Below, piece after piece: positions 26,077-34,643 of a DNA stretch of 58,067 bases. Origin of the DNA: Candidatus Methylomirabilota bacterium (GTDB lineage Bacteria; Methylomirabilota; Methylomirabilia; Methylomirabilales; Methylomirabilaceae). Position numbers and translations under genes: made by a program. The DNA is taken from assembly GCA_016207095.1 (NCBI GenBank), contig JACQQF010000074.1:1-58067 (forward strand), in the 5' to 3' direction. Under the pieces are notes generated by a model. That model ran no database searches and was not told where the DNA came from. It saw only the letters and a program-made list of their open reading frames with translations. How positions within the stretch are numbered: the stretch's first letter is position 1; every line of letters begins with the position of its first letter.

Positions 26077-27415
26077 GAGCGTTGGTGTGAAAGAGGTAAA
26101 GGTCATCGAAGGCGTCACCTGCCCGTTCTGCGGCGTCACCTGCGACGACCTTGTCGTTCACGTCGAGAACGGCAAGATCAAGGAGGTCAAGAACGCCTGC
26201 GTCCTGGGTAAGGACACGTTCATGCATCACCTGGAGGGCTGGGCGACGCCGAGGATTCAAGGGAAACCGGCGACCATCGATCAGTGCATCGATGCGGCCG
26301 CAGAGATCCTCGCCAAGGCCAAGTACCCCCTCATTTATGGGCTCGACTCGACTGAACTCCAGGCCCAGCGAAAGTCAATCGAGCTGGCCGACTTGATCGG
26401 CGCGAATATCGACCACACCTCCTCCGTCTGTCACGCGCCGAGCCTGCAGGCGGTCCAGACGGTCGGCATCTCCTCCTGCACCGTGGGGGAGGTGAAGAAC
26501 CGGGCAGATCTGGTCATCTTCTGGGGGTGTAACCCAGCGGAGGCGCACCCCAGGCATCCCAGCCGTTACTCTGTGACCGCCAAAGGGCTGTTCACCCCGA
26601 AGGGAAAGAAAGATCGGATGGTCATTCATGTGGACGTCAGGCCGACGCCCACTGCCCGAATGGCCGACGCCTTCATCCAGATCAAGCCGAACTCCGACTA
26701 TGAGATCTTCTCGGCCCTCAGGGCCCTGCTCAAGGGCCACGAGCTCGACCAAGCCGAGGTGGGAGGGGTGGCGATCGACGAGTGGAAGACGCTTCTCGAA
26801 AAGATGAAGAGCAGCAAGTTCGGGATACTGTATTGGGGGATGGGTCTCACCATGACCCGCGGCAAGTATCTGAATATCGTCGCGCTCCTGACGCTCACCC
26901 AGGAGCTGAACAGGTTCACGAAGTTCCAGGCTGCGCCGATGAGGGGCCATGGCAACGTGGTGGGCATGGCCCAGGTCCTGACGTGGCAGACAGGCTTTCC
27001 ATTCGCCGTCAATATGAGCCGCGGCTATCCGCGCTTCAACCCGGGGGAGTACTCGGTGGCGGACCTCTTGGCCCATGGAGAGGTCGATGCCGCGCTGATC
27101 CTTGCGGCCGACGCCATCGGCAACTTTCCCGCGAAGATGGCGGAGCATCTGCGATCGATCCCGATGATCGCCGTCGATCCGAAAGAGAGCGAGACGACCA
27201 AGGTGGCCACCGTGGTGATCCCCACAGCGCAGGCCGGGATCGCCGCCGGCGGGATGGCCTACCGGATGGACCATATCCCGCTGGTCATGAAGAAGGTGGT
27301 TGACTCGCCCTATCCGTCGGATCGGGAGGTCCTGGAGCGGATCATCGCGAAGGTCGTGGCGATGAAGAACGGCGGCAACGGCGCTCCAGTGCGAGCCGGC
27401 GGGGCCAGAGGCTAG
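26069..27415 (+). CDS. fhcB: FhcB / FwdB-like catalytic subunit with intact [4Fe-4S] and metal-ligand Cys
   Basis: 448 residues from ATG 26069, which overlaps the FwdD-like stop. The N-terminus has a C-x2-C-x3-C-x18-C cluster motif (Cys18, Cys21, Cys25, Cys44: CPFCGVTCDDL...NACVLG). Cys121 in SSVCHAPS sits where archaeal FwdB has its tungsten or molybdenum ligand. The molybdopterin-oxidoreductase core follows (FWGCNPAEAHPRHPSRY, APMRGHGNVVG, AVDPKESETTKVATVVIP). In Methylobacterium FhcB these cofactor sites are reported as lost, and the complex works as a formyltransferase/hydrolase. Here the ligands are kept, so redox chemistry (formyl-methanofuran to CO2 or back) is possible. The gene is part of the D-B-A-fhcD-C operon. 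Confidence 0.9.
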   Translation: MAESVGVKEVKVIEGVTCPFCGVTCDDLVVHVENGKIKEVKNACVLGKDTFMHHLEGWATPRIQGKPATIDQCIDAAAEILAKAKYPLIYGLDSTELQAQRKSIELADLIGANIDHTSSVCHAPSLQAVQTVGISSCTVGEVKNRADLVIFWGCNPAEAHPRHPSRYSVTAKGLFTPKGKKDRMVIHVDVRPTPTARMADAFIQIKPNSDYEIFSALRALLKGHELDQAEVGGVAIDEWKTLLEKMKSSKFGILYWGMGLTMTRGKYLNIVALLTLTQELNRFTKFQAAPMRGHGNVVGMAQVLTWQTGFPFAVNMSRGYPRFNPGEYSVADLLAHGEVDAALILAADAIGNFPAKMAEHLRSIPMIAVDPKESETTKVATVVIPTAQAGIAAGGMAYRMDHIPLVMKKVVDSPYPSDREVLERIIAKVVAMKNGGNGAPVRAGGARG

Positions 27416-27420
27416 GTCCG

Positions 27421-29061
27421 ATGGGACGTTCTCTTAAGATCGTGGGCGGCGAGGTCTACGATCCGGCCAACGGGGTCAATGGGGCCGTCAGAGAGATCTG
27501 CGTCCAGGACGGCAAGATCGTCGAGTCCTGCACTGGCGCCGCCGAGATCATCGAGGCGAGGAACCTGGTGGTGATGCCGGGCGGTGTCGATATCCATACC
27601 CATATTGCCAGCCCTGCCGTTAACGCAGCCCGTGGCTTCAGGCCGGAAGACCACCGACACGGGCTGATGAGCAAGAGGCCCGGCATCAGGTCCGGCGTCG
27701 GCTTTACGGTCCCCTCCACCTTCGCGACCGGCTATCTCTACACGAAGATGGGCTACACCACAGTGATGGAGGCGGCCAATGCCCCGATCGGTGTCCGCCA
27801 CACCCATGAGGAATTGATCGATATCCCGATCCTGGACAAAGGAATCTATGTCCTCATGGGGAACAACGAGTTCATCTTGAAATACCTCAAGGCGGGCGAG
27901 ATGGAGAAGGTCAAGCGGTACGTTGCCTGGCTCATCCGGTCACTCAAGGGGTACGGCATCAAGCTGGTCAACCCGGGCGGCGTAGAGCAGTGGAAGTATG
28001 GGAAAGATGTTGAGAGTCTGGATGACAAGGTCTACTACTTCGACGTCACACCGCGCCAGATCCTGAAGGCGCTCTCCTGGGCCAACGAAAGCCTCGGCTT
28101 GCCGCATCCGATCCACCTGCACGCCAACCGCCTGGGGATTCCCAATAACTACCTGACCACGCTGGAGACGATGCACGCCCTGGACGGCTCCAGGCTTCAT
28201 ATGGCTCACATCCAGTTCCATAGCTACGGTGGGGAGAACTGGGGTGGCTTTTGTTCTAAGGCTGTTGAGATTGCCGAGTACATCAATGCCCATCCCAACG
28301 TCACGACGGACATCGGCCAGGTCGTCTTCGGCGACGCCACCACCATCACGGCTGACGGTCCATGGCAGTACCGGCTCTACAAGCTGAGCAAGAACAAATG
28401 GTACAACCAGGACATAGAGGTGGAGACGGGATGCGGGATCGTCCCCTACGTCTATCGAGAGAAGAATTATGTCAACGCCATCCAGTGGGCCATTGGCCTG
28501 GAGCTGTTCCTCCTGATCCGCGATCCCTGGCGGGTGTTCCTGTCCACCGACCATCCCAACGGCGGCCCCTTCATCTTCTATCCGTGGATCATCAAGCTGC
28601 TTATGGACAAGACGTTTCGTGCCGAGATGCTCAAGCGCGTCCACAAGCGGGTGCTGTCGGACACCACCCTGCCCAAGCTCGATCGCGAGTACACCCTCTC
28701 CGAGATCGCCATCATTTCCCGAGCCGGCCCGGCCAGGGCGCTTGGGCTTCAGCACAAAGGGCATCTGGGGATCGGGGCGGATGCCGACATCGCCATCTAC
28801 CCGAAGGATGACGATCGGGAGCAAATGTTCGAGCACCCCGTCTGTGTCATCAAGGACGGGGAGACGGTCCTGCAAGAAGGCGAGATCGTTGGTTCCCGGG
28901 ACGGGAAGACCCTGTTCGTGATTCCTCCTGAGGTGGGCGAGATGGACCCCGAGTTCAAGACAGAATTCGAAAACTACTACACCATCGAGTACGAGAACTT
29001 CCCGATTGACGTCGAGGACATCCCCAACCCCGAGGCGATTCCCGCAGGAGCCGCTCGCTAA
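27421..29061 (+). CDS. fhcA: FhcA / FwdA amidohydrolase subunit
   Basis: A 546-residue amidohydrolase, starting five bases after the fhcB stop. Metal-site segments are clear: GGVDIHTHIASPAVN (His-x-His near residues 58-60), HPIHLHANRLGIP, RLHMAHIQFHSYGG, TDIGQVVFGDATT and LSTDHPNGGPF (catalytic Asp). It should cleave or form the N-formyl bond of formyl-methanofuran, giving or using formate at a dinuclear metal centre, joined to FhcB by an internal tunnel in known structures. Length and motifs match archaeal FwdA and bacterial FhcA. Confidence 0.95.
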   Translation: MGRSLKIVGGEVYDPANGVNGAVREICVQDGKIVESCTGAAEIIEARNLVVMPGGVDIHTHIASPAVNAARGFRPEDHRHGLMSKRPGIRSGVGFTVPSTFATGYLYTKMGYTTVMEAANAPIGVRHTHEELIDIPILDKGIYVLMGNNEFILKYLKAGEMEKVKRYVAWLIRSLKGYGIKLVNPGGVEQWKYGKDVESLDDKVYYFDVTPRQILKALSWANESLGLPHPIHLHANRLGIPNNYLTTLETMHALDGSRLHMAHIQFHSYGGENWGGFCSKAVEIAEYINAHPNVTTDIGQVVFGDATTITADGPWQYRLYKLSKNKWYNQDIEVETGCGIVPYVYREKNYVNAIQWAIGLELFLLIRDPWRVFLSTDHPNGGPFIFYPWIIKLLMDKTFRAEMLKRVHKRVLSDTTLPKLDREYTLSEIAIISRAGPARALGLQHKGHLGIGADADIAIYPKDDDREQMFEHPVCVIKDGETVLQEGEIVGSRDGKTLFVIPPEVGEMDPEFKTEFENYYTIEYENFPIDVEDIPNPEAIPAGAAR

Positions 29062-29115
29062 TCCCCCTCACCTTTCCTCTCCCCCCACGTGGGGGAGAGG
29101 GCGAGAGTGGGGGGT
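29062..29115. repeat. CCTCTCCCC/GGGGAGAGG palindrome inside the fhc operon
   Basis: CCTCTCCCCCCACG then TGGGGGAGAGG forms a near-perfect hairpin in the fhcA-fhcD gap. It is the same family as at 16204, here inside an operon, so it is more likely a repeat or a polarity/mRNA-stability element than a full terminator. Confidence 0.75.
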
Positions 29116-29139
29116 CATTGTCGACCTGACGGAGCCTTC

Positions 29140-30051
29140 ATGGAGATCAACGGCGTCCCTATCGATCAGACGTATGCCGAGGCGTTCACCATGTACGCCA
29201 GCCGGGTGCTGATCACCGCCATCAACCTGCGGTGGGCCATGGAGGCGGCCAGGAGCATGGCGGGCTTCGGCACCTCGGTTATCGGCTGCGGGTGCGAGGT
29301 CGGCATCGAGGGCACTGAGCCCCAGGAGACCCCGGACGATCGCCCAGGCGTACGCGTCCTGCTGTTCGCCCCGTCGAAGAAGGCCGTTCAGGAGCACCTG
29401 ATAAAGCGGATCGGCCAAAGCGTGATGACCTCTCCTACGTCGGCCTGTTACAACGACCTGGAGGCAGAGGACCGCCTTTCCGTCGGGGGGAAGCTCCGAT
29501 TTTTCGGGGATGGATTCCAGATCAGCAAGCGTCTGGAACCGCCGATCATCGGGAACGGGAGCCGCCCCAGACGCTTCTGGCGGATCCCGGTCATGGATGG
29601 AGAGTTTGTGGTGGAGGATCGCTTCGGCGTGCACAAGGGGGTGGCCGGGGGAAATTTCCTCCTGCTAGGAAAGGAGCTGCCGGGCGCGTTGGAAGCGGCG
29701 GAGCGCGCGATCGAGGCGATGCGGAAGGTCAAGGGCGTGATCATGCCGTTTCCGGGCGGCATCGTCCGAAGCGGGAGCAAGGTTGGTTCGCGCTACAAAT
29801 TCCTCAACGCCTCGACGAACACCGCTTTTTGCCCCTCCCTGAGGCGGCAGGCGCAAAGCGAACTGCCAGAGGGGGTGGGGGCGGTTTTGGAGATCGTGAT
29901 CGACGGCCTGACCCCGGAGGCGGTGGCCGAGGCGATGCGCGTAGGGGTCCGGGCCGCCTGCGGTCCTGGCGTTGTGAAGATTTCCGCCGGCAATTACGGC
30001 GGCAAGCTCGGGAAGCACCAGTTTCACCTCCATCAACTCCTCTCAAGCTAA
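29140..30051 (+). CDS. fhcD: FhcD, formylmethanofuran:H4MPT formyltransferase
   Basis: 303 residues from ATG 29140. An upstream extension to 29089 lies in the repeat, and GGAG is seen ten bases before the ATG. The start MEINGVPIDQTYAEAFTMYASRVLITA is typical of Ftr/FhcD, as are GFGTSVIGCGCEVGIEG, RIPVMDGEFVVEDRFGVHKGVAGGNF, and GGIVRSGSKVGSRYKFLNASTN. It transfers the formyl group between H4MPT and methanofuran. The gene order B-A-D-C is the same as in methylotrophic proteobacteria. Confidence 0.95.
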   Translation: MEINGVPIDQTYAEAFTMYASRVLITAINLRWAMEAARSMAGFGTSVIGCGCEVGIEGTEPQETPDDRPGVRVLLFAPSKKAVQEHLIKRIGQSVMTSPTSACYNDLEAEDRLSVGGKLRFFGDGFQISKRLEPPIIGNGSRPRRFWRIPVMDGEFVVEDRFGVHKGVAGGNFLLLGKELPGALEAAERAIEAMRKVKGVIMPFPGGIVRSGSKVGSRYKFLNASTNTAFCPSLRRQAQSELPEGVGAVLEIVIDGLTPEAVAEAMRVGVRAACGPGVVKISAGNYGGKLGKHQFHLHQLLSS

Positions 30052-30114
30052 TCAGCTATCAGCAATCAGCCATAAGCTTTATGCTGAGCGCTGAAAGCTG
30101 ACGGCTGAAAGCTA
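30049..30114. repeat. AGCTGA/TCAGC-type repeat cluster
   Basis: Short units (AATCAGC, GCTGAAAGCTGA) fill the fhcD-fhcC gap, as at 5628-5722. Confidence 0.7.
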
Positions 30115-30117
30115 TCC

Positions 30118-30930
30118 ATGCCACCTGTCATCCTTCGTGTGAAAGAGGCGCCGACCGGCGTTCCGCTCGAGGCCGAGTCGATCTCGCCTGACCTCTTCGC
30201 TGACCGGAGTCGGGAGGAAATCGAAGCCCTTCCGGTGGCCCTGGGGAACGAGTCACACCGGCTTGGCGATTTCTTCCAGGTCGAGGGGGAGCGGTCCGAT
30301 CAGATTGAGGTGGATGGTTCGATTCCTCGGGTCAAGTGGGTCGGCTCCGGAATGACTCGGGGCCGGGTCGTCATCCACGGGGACGTCGGGATGCACGCGG
30401 GATCGTACATGCGCGGCGGCGAGATTCTTATCGAAGGGAATGCGGCCGACTTCCTCGGCGTCGAGATGGAGGCCGGACTCATCCGGGTCAGGGGGAATGC
30501 GGGACATCGGGCTGGCGCCGCCTACCGGGGAAGCAAGTTCGGCATGCGGGGTGGGATCATTCTGATCGAGGGGGACGTCGGACACGAGGTTGGCGCGTAT
30601 ATGCGCCGTGGTCTCGTCGTGATCAAGGGGAACGCTGAGGACTTCCTCGGCGCCCGAATGGCGGCCGGGACGATTTGTCTCTTCGGCCGGGCTGGCCTGA
30701 GAACGGGAGGCGGAATGCAGAAGGGGATGATCGTCTGCATGCACCCCGTCGAACTGCTCCCGACCTTCGCCTACGACTGCATCTACGCGCCGATCTTCCT
30801 CCGCATCCTGTTCAAAGGGCTGAAGCGTCTCGGCGTGCAGCCCACGCCCCAACAGGCAAATGGCCTCTATCGGCGGTACCATGGAGACCTGGCTGAGATC
30901 GGGAAGGGCGAGATCCTGATCCCGGCCTGA
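30118..30930 (+). CDS. fhcC: FhcC / FwdC subunit
   Basis: A 270-residue beta-helix protein with repeating turns: GRVVIHGDVGMHAGSYMRGGEILIEGNA, LIRVRGNAGHRAGAAYRG, IILIEGDVGHEVGAYMRRGLVVIKGNA, TICLFGRAGLRTGGGMQKG. This is the FwdC/FhcC pattern, related to the glutamate-synthase C-terminal domain. It is a structural part of the Fhc/Fwd complex. No strong ribosome site is visible; the gap before it is all repeat. Confidence 0.95.
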   Translation: MPPVILRVKEAPTGVPLEAESISPDLFADRSREEIEALPVALGNESHRLGDFFQVEGERSDQIEVDGSIPRVKWVGSGMTRGRVVIHGDVGMHAGSYMRGGEILIEGNAADFLGVEMEAGLIRVRGNAGHRAGAAYRGSKFGMRGGIILIEGDVGHEVGAYMRRGLVVIKGNAEDFLGARMAAGTICLFGRAGLRTGGGMQKGMIVCMHPVELLPTFAYDCIYAPIFLRILFKGLKRLGVQPTPQQANGLYRRYHGDLAEIGKGEILIPA

Positions 30931-30943
30931 GGACCAAACAGTC

Positions 30944-31894
30944 ATGTCTATCAGCATGAATCGACGGGCGCATGAGACCCTGGACAGGATGGTGGATCAG
31001 GCGGTGGCGCTCGGGCTCTCAGCCTCGAGGTTGGCGAACGGGGCTAGGGTGGTCGATCTCGGGGTGAAGGTGCAGGGAGGCCTCCTGGCGGGGAAGGGGC
31101 TCGCGGAGATCTGCCTTGGCGGGCTTGGCGAAGTCGCGTTCCTGCCGCTTGGCTATGGAGACTTCACGCTTCCAGGTATTGGCGTGACGATCGACGGCCC
31201 GCTGCTGGCGTGCCTCGGCTCTCAGTACGCCGGTTGGAAAATTCAGCGCGGGAAGTTCTTTGCGATGGGCTCCGGACCGGCCAGGGCGTTGGCGAGGACT
31301 GAAGAGTTATATGCGAGGATCGGCGTGAAGGATGAGGCCGACGCGGCGGTCTTGGTTCTGGAGAGCGGCCGTCTGCCGAACGAAGAGGTCGCTGACTATG
31401 TGGCCGAGAAATGCGGCGTGAAGCCGCAGCGCGTTTCGCTGGCGGTCGCCGCCACGCGGAGCCTGGCCGGAGGGGTCCAGATCGCCGCCCGCTCCGTGGA
31501 GACGGCCATGCACAAGCTCCTGGAGCTGGGATTCGATGTGGCCAAGGTGGTCAGCGGCTTCGGGACCTGTCCCATCGCCACCCCGGCCGCCGACGACCTG
31601 GCCGCCATCGGGCGGACGAATGATTGTGTCCTGTACGGGAGCGAGGTCTTCTTGACGGTGTCGGCGACCGATGCCGAGATCGAACCGCTGATCGAGAAGG
31701 TCCCTGCTTCATCCTCGCGTGACTATGGCCAGCTATTCGGCGAGCTGTTCAAGCGCTATGATGGCGACTTCTACAAGATCGATCCGCTCCTCTTCAGTCC
31801 GGCGAAGGTCGCCATCACCAATGCGGCCAGCGGCCGGACCTTCCGAGCCGGGCGGTTTGATGCAGCGCTGCTTCGGACCTCCCTCTTCGGCTAG
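30944..31894 (+). CDS. mch: Methenyl-H4MPT cyclohydrolase
   Basis: A 316-residue protein beginning 13 bases after fhcC, with GAGGA upstream. Characteristic segments: ISMNRRAHETLDRMVDQA, GVKVQGGLLAGKGLAEICLGGLGEV, SQYAGWKIQRGKFFAMGSGPARAL, KVVSGFGTCPIATPAADDL, and INDCVLYGSEVFL-like RTNDCVLYGSEVFLT. It hydrolyses methenyl-H4MPT to formyl-H4MPT. Size fits bacterial Mch. Confidence 0.95.
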   Translation: MSISMNRRAHETLDRMVDQAVALGLSASRLANGARVVDLGVKVQGGLLAGKGLAEICLGGLGEVAFLPLGYGDFTLPGIGVTIDGPLLACLGSQYAGWKIQRGKFFAMGSGPARALARTEELYARIGVKDEADAAVLVLESGRLPNEEVADYVAEKCGVKPQRVSLAVAATRSLAGGVQIAARSVETAMHKLLELGFDVAKVVSGFGTCPIATPAADDLAAIGRTNDCVLYGSEVFLTVSATDAEIEPLIEKVPASSSRDYGQLFGELFKRYDGDFYKIDPLLFSPAKVAITNAASGRTFRAGRFDAALLRTSLFG

Positions 31895-31954
31895 CTACCT
31901 GCCGTTGCTGTCCCCGATGTTTCTTGCGGCTGAACTCCATCCTGGCTTGAAGAG

Positions 31955-32097
31955 GAAGCGTTCAGCCTTCAGCAATCAGCGGTCAGTAAGACACGGAAAA
32001 GACCCTGCGATAGAACAAAACATCTGCGTCGGGAGCCGGGACGGTTTCTCGTAACCCATCATGTTAGCTGAAAGCTGACAGCTGATACCTGAGAGCC
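31955..32097. repeat. AGCTGA/TCAGC-type repeat clusters flanking a short unique segment
   Basis: Two clusters (about 31958-31988 and 32060-32095) bracket about 70 bases with no recognisable gene, between mch and the RimK-like gene. Confidence 0.6.
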
Positions 32098-32101
32098 TAC
32101 C

Positions 32102-32971
32102 ATGAAGATTGGGATCCTCGCTGATAGGCAAGGATGGCACGTCGAGGCCTTGGCAAAGGCGCTGGCTCGCCGCGGGTCCGAGGCCGACTTCTTTCCCATC
32201 ACGCGCCTCTCGACCCGAGCCCCGGGCCATCCACTTGCCAGCGTCATCGGACGACCGCTTGACACCTACGACGCCCTGCTGGTCCGGACCATCCCGGAAG
32301 GGTCCCTTGAGCAGATTATCTTCAGGATGGACGTGCTCCACCGACTGGAGGCAGCCGGGGTGCGCATCATGAATCGGCCCGCGACGATCGAACGGACGGT
32401 GGACAAATACTACACGTCCAGCTTGCTGGCCTCCGGCGGATTTCCGACCCCGCGGACGGTGGTGGCCGAGGGGTTCGACGAGGCGATGGAGGCGTTTCGC
32501 GAGTTCGGTGACATCGTTGTGAAGCCGCTCTTCGGCGCCGGTGGCCGTGGAATGGTGCGGATCAGTGATGCCGAGATCGCCTACCGAACCTTTCGGGCGC
32601 TGGCCCTGACGCGAAATATTTTCTATATCCAGGAATTTGTCCCGCACGGTGATTACGATCTCAGGGGCCTTGTCGTAGGGGACCGGGTGGTTGCGGCCAT
32701 GCGGCGCCGATCGGCGGGTTGGCGCCACAACGTCTCCCAGGGCGCGCGGCCGGAGGCGTGTCTGTTGGATGAGGAGGCGATCGGCCTGTGTCTCGGGGTG
32801 AGTAAGCTCCTCGGGACCGATTATGCCGGCATCGATCTGCTGAGGGCCGGCGACGTCTGGACCGTGGTGGAGGTCAACAGCATACCGGGCTGGTCCGGCC
32901 TCCAGCGGACCACCGAGATCGACATTGCGGCCGAGATCGCGGACCACCTGCTGACTCAACTTCAACCCTAG
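32102..32971 (+). CDS. RimK-like ATP-grasp ligase (H4MPT glutamate-ligase type)
   Basis: 289 residues. ATP-grasp core: LEAAGVRIMNRPATIERTVDKYYTS, DIVVKPLFGAGGRGM (about residues 140-154), FYIQEFVPHGDYDLRGLVVG, GIDLLRAGDVWTVVEVNSIPGWSG (metal ligands E and N). Archaeal MptN is a RimK-family enzyme that adds glutamate to H4MPT. Methylotroph H4MPT islands carry a similar ATP-grasp gene (often called orf17). Placement right after mch supports a cofactor role. The exact reaction is inferred. Confidence 0.85.
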   Translation: MKIGILADRQGWHVEALAKALARRGSEADFFPITRLSTRAPGHPLASVIGRPLDTYDALLVRTIPEGSLEQIIFRMDVLHRLEAAGVRIMNRPATIERTVDKYYTSSLLASGGFPTPRTVVAEGFDEAMEAFREFGDIVVKPLFGAGGRGMVRISDAEIAYRTFRALALTRNIFYIQEFVPHGDYDLRGLVVGDRVVAAMRRRSAGWRHNVSQGARPEACLLDEEAIGLCLGVSKLLGTDYAGIDLLRAGDVWTVVEVNSIPGWSGLQRTTEIDIAAEIADHLLTQLQP

Positions 32972-33066
32972 CTCCCCTCACCCAGGCCCTCTCCCCATCC
33001 TGGGGAGAGGGGGCTACAAAAAGGAACTCCTCTCCCCCGGTGGGGGAGAGGATGAAGGTGAGGGGG
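32971..33066. repeat. Double CCCTCTCCCC/GGGGAGAGG palindromic repeat
   Basis: Two copies of the hairpin sequence follow one another between the ligase and CitG-like genes (CCCTCTCCCCATCCTGGGGA and CCTCTCCCCCGGTGGGGGAG). Confidence 0.8.
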
Positions 33067-33087
33067 TGATCCCCTTTATTCGCTAGA

Positions 33088-33957
33088 ATGATGGTATCTT
33101 CCGAACACATCGCGCTCGCCGCAGAAATCGCTTGCCTGCTCGAAGTCAGCGCCCCCAAGCCGGGCAACGTCACGCGCTTCGCCGATTTTTCCGACACGCG
33201 GTACATCGATTTCCTGGCAAGCGCGGCCATCCTGGGTCTGGTCTTGCGAAAGGCCGAGAGGGCGACGACGGGCTCGTTGATTCTTGAGGCGGTCCGGGAA
33301 ACAGCTCGCATCGTTGGCCAAAACACCAACCTTGGCATAGCCCTGCTCTTCGCGCCGCTCGCAAAGGCAGTTCTACTGGGTGGGCGCCGACCCTTGCGAT
33401 CTCGCCTGAGCGCTGTCTTGGATTCCCTGACCCCAACTGATGGCCGGAAGATCTACGAGGCGATTCGCCTCGCAGCGCCAGGCGGGCTTGGGGAGGCGGC
33501 CCAGTTCGATGTCCGGGAGACACATGGCAGGGTCCCGCTGCTCCCGGCGATGCGCTCGGCAATGGAGCGGGATTCGATTGCCAGCGAGTACGCCACGGAC
33601 TTTGAGATCACATTCACCATCGGCGCTCCGGCGCTCACGAGGTTTGTCAAGGAATCGAGCGATCCTGAAGCCTCGATCATCCAGACATATCTCACGCTCC
33701 TGTCCCGGATTCCGGATTCTCTCATCGCGCGCAAATGCGGAGGGCAAGAGGCGAGAAAGGTCTCAAGCCAGGCGGGACAGATCCTTGGGCTTGGGGGGGC
33801 CTTTACTCAGGCGGGGCGCCGGAGGCTCGCGCGCTGGGACCGCGCGCTTCGCAAGGGGGGCAACCGATTGAACCCAGGTACGACAGCGGATCTCACCGCT
33901 GCGGCCCTCTTCGTGGTGATGTTGGAGCGGGGCATCGAATTCACGTTGGGAAGGTAA
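33088..33957 (+). CDS. CitG/MdcB-like triphosphoribosyl-dephospho-CoA synthase family
   Basis: 289 residues. Family marks: an N-terminal ACLLEVSAPKPGNVTRFADF (the KPGNV motif), GRRPLRSRLSAVLDSLTPTDGRKIYEAIRLAAPGGLG, and a C-terminal LNPGTTADLTAAALFV (NPGT-ADL motif). True CitG/MdcB make the prosthetic-group precursor of citrate or malonate lyase from ATP and dephospho-CoA. Copies of this family recur in H4MPT gene islands of methylotrophs with no lyase nearby. Here it likely handles an ATP-derived ribosyl or phosphate transfer in cofactor synthesis. That is inference. Confidence 0.82.
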   Translation: MMVSSEHIALAAEIACLLEVSAPKPGNVTRFADFSDTRYIDFLASAAILGLVLRKAERATTGSLILEAVRETARIVGQNTNLGIALLFAPLAKAVLLGGRRPLRSRLSAVLDSLTPTDGRKIYEAIRLAAPGGLGEAAQFDVRETHGRVPLLPAMRSAMERDSIASEYATDFEITFTIGAPALTRFVKESSDPEASIIQTYLTLLSRIPDSLIARKCGGQEARKVSSQAGQILGLGGAFTQAGRRRLARWDRALRKGGNRLNPGTTADLTAAALFVVMLERGIEFTLGR

Positions 33958-34067
33958 GCAAGGTTAGCGAGAAACGCAGGTTTTTAGACATGTTGGCGAA
34001 GGCCGCTTGACAGTAAATGTTCGCTTGTGAGGAGAAACGCAGGACTCCGCCATTGTCTCGCACGAAC

Positions 34068-34280
34068 TCACTTGAGCCGATTGAACTCCTCTTCGGTAAT
34101 TTCAAGTTGTCGCAGGATCTCATGGAAGAGCCAGCCGCCAATTTCCGCATCCCCGTGCACAGGAATGGTTGTTGCGCGTCCATCTGGATGTTTCCAGCGC
34201 GCGTGACCTCCCTTCTGGCGTGCCTTCGCGAAGCCAAGTTGCTGAGCTACGCGCTGGAGTTCGCGCGCTCTAGTGGGCAT
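34068..34280 (-). CDS. hicA: HicA-type toxin
   Basis: A 70-residue protein with a basic double-stranded-RNA-binding-like fold: RELQRVAQQLGFAKARQKGGHARWKHPDGRATTIPVHG, in which the GHARW-KHP segment includes the active-site His of HicA. HicA cuts mRNA. It overlaps the hicB gene upstream by 11 bases; the order is hicB then hicA. Confidence 0.9.
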   Translation of the reverse strand: MPTRARELQRVAQQLGFAKARQKGGHARWKHPDGRATTIPVHGDAEIGGWLFHEILRQLEITEEEFNRLK

Positions 34281-34494
34281 CCACCACTACAACCTTCACG
34301 TCTGGAGGCAGAGGCCTTCCTTCCTCCTTGTATTCCTCTTTAATCATATCGAAGACATTTACAAGCTCAGCACGCGCCTCGTCTAGTGTCCGGCCCCATG
34401 CATAGCAGCCTTCCATGGCTGGAACGTACGCGACGTACGTCCCATTATCATCGGGACGGATGACGATCGTGTAATCTTCTAATAATCGGGACAT
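34270..34494 (-). CDS. hicB: HicB-type antitoxin
   Basis: A 74-residue protein from the inner ATG at 34494 (an upstream extension to 34548 is less likely). It has the partial RNase-H-like fold typical of HicB: DYTIVIRPDDNGTYVAYVPAMEGCYAWGRTLDEARAELVNVFDMI. No DNA-binding C-terminal extension is present. It neutralises HicA encoded downstream. Confidence 0.9.
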   Translation of the reverse strand: MSRLLEDYTIVIRPDDNGTYVAYVPAMEGCYAWGRTLDEARAELVNVFDMIKEEYKEEGRPLPPDVKVVVVDAH

Positions 34495-34643
34495 CGCGAT
34501 TCTCTCCTGTCCACGGTCCCTCTCTTGTAACGGGCAAGCGCTCAACAAAAGCTAGGACCGTTCTGTGCTCTGCCCTCAGAGTAGGCCCCAGGTTGTTCTT
34601 AGCATAACAGGGTTACAAGTGTGGGGTCAAGGAAGGACAGGTG

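Noticed and set aside
26375-27274. A 299-codon minus-strand frame
   Set aside because: It lies wholly opposite fhcB and has no recognisable motif.
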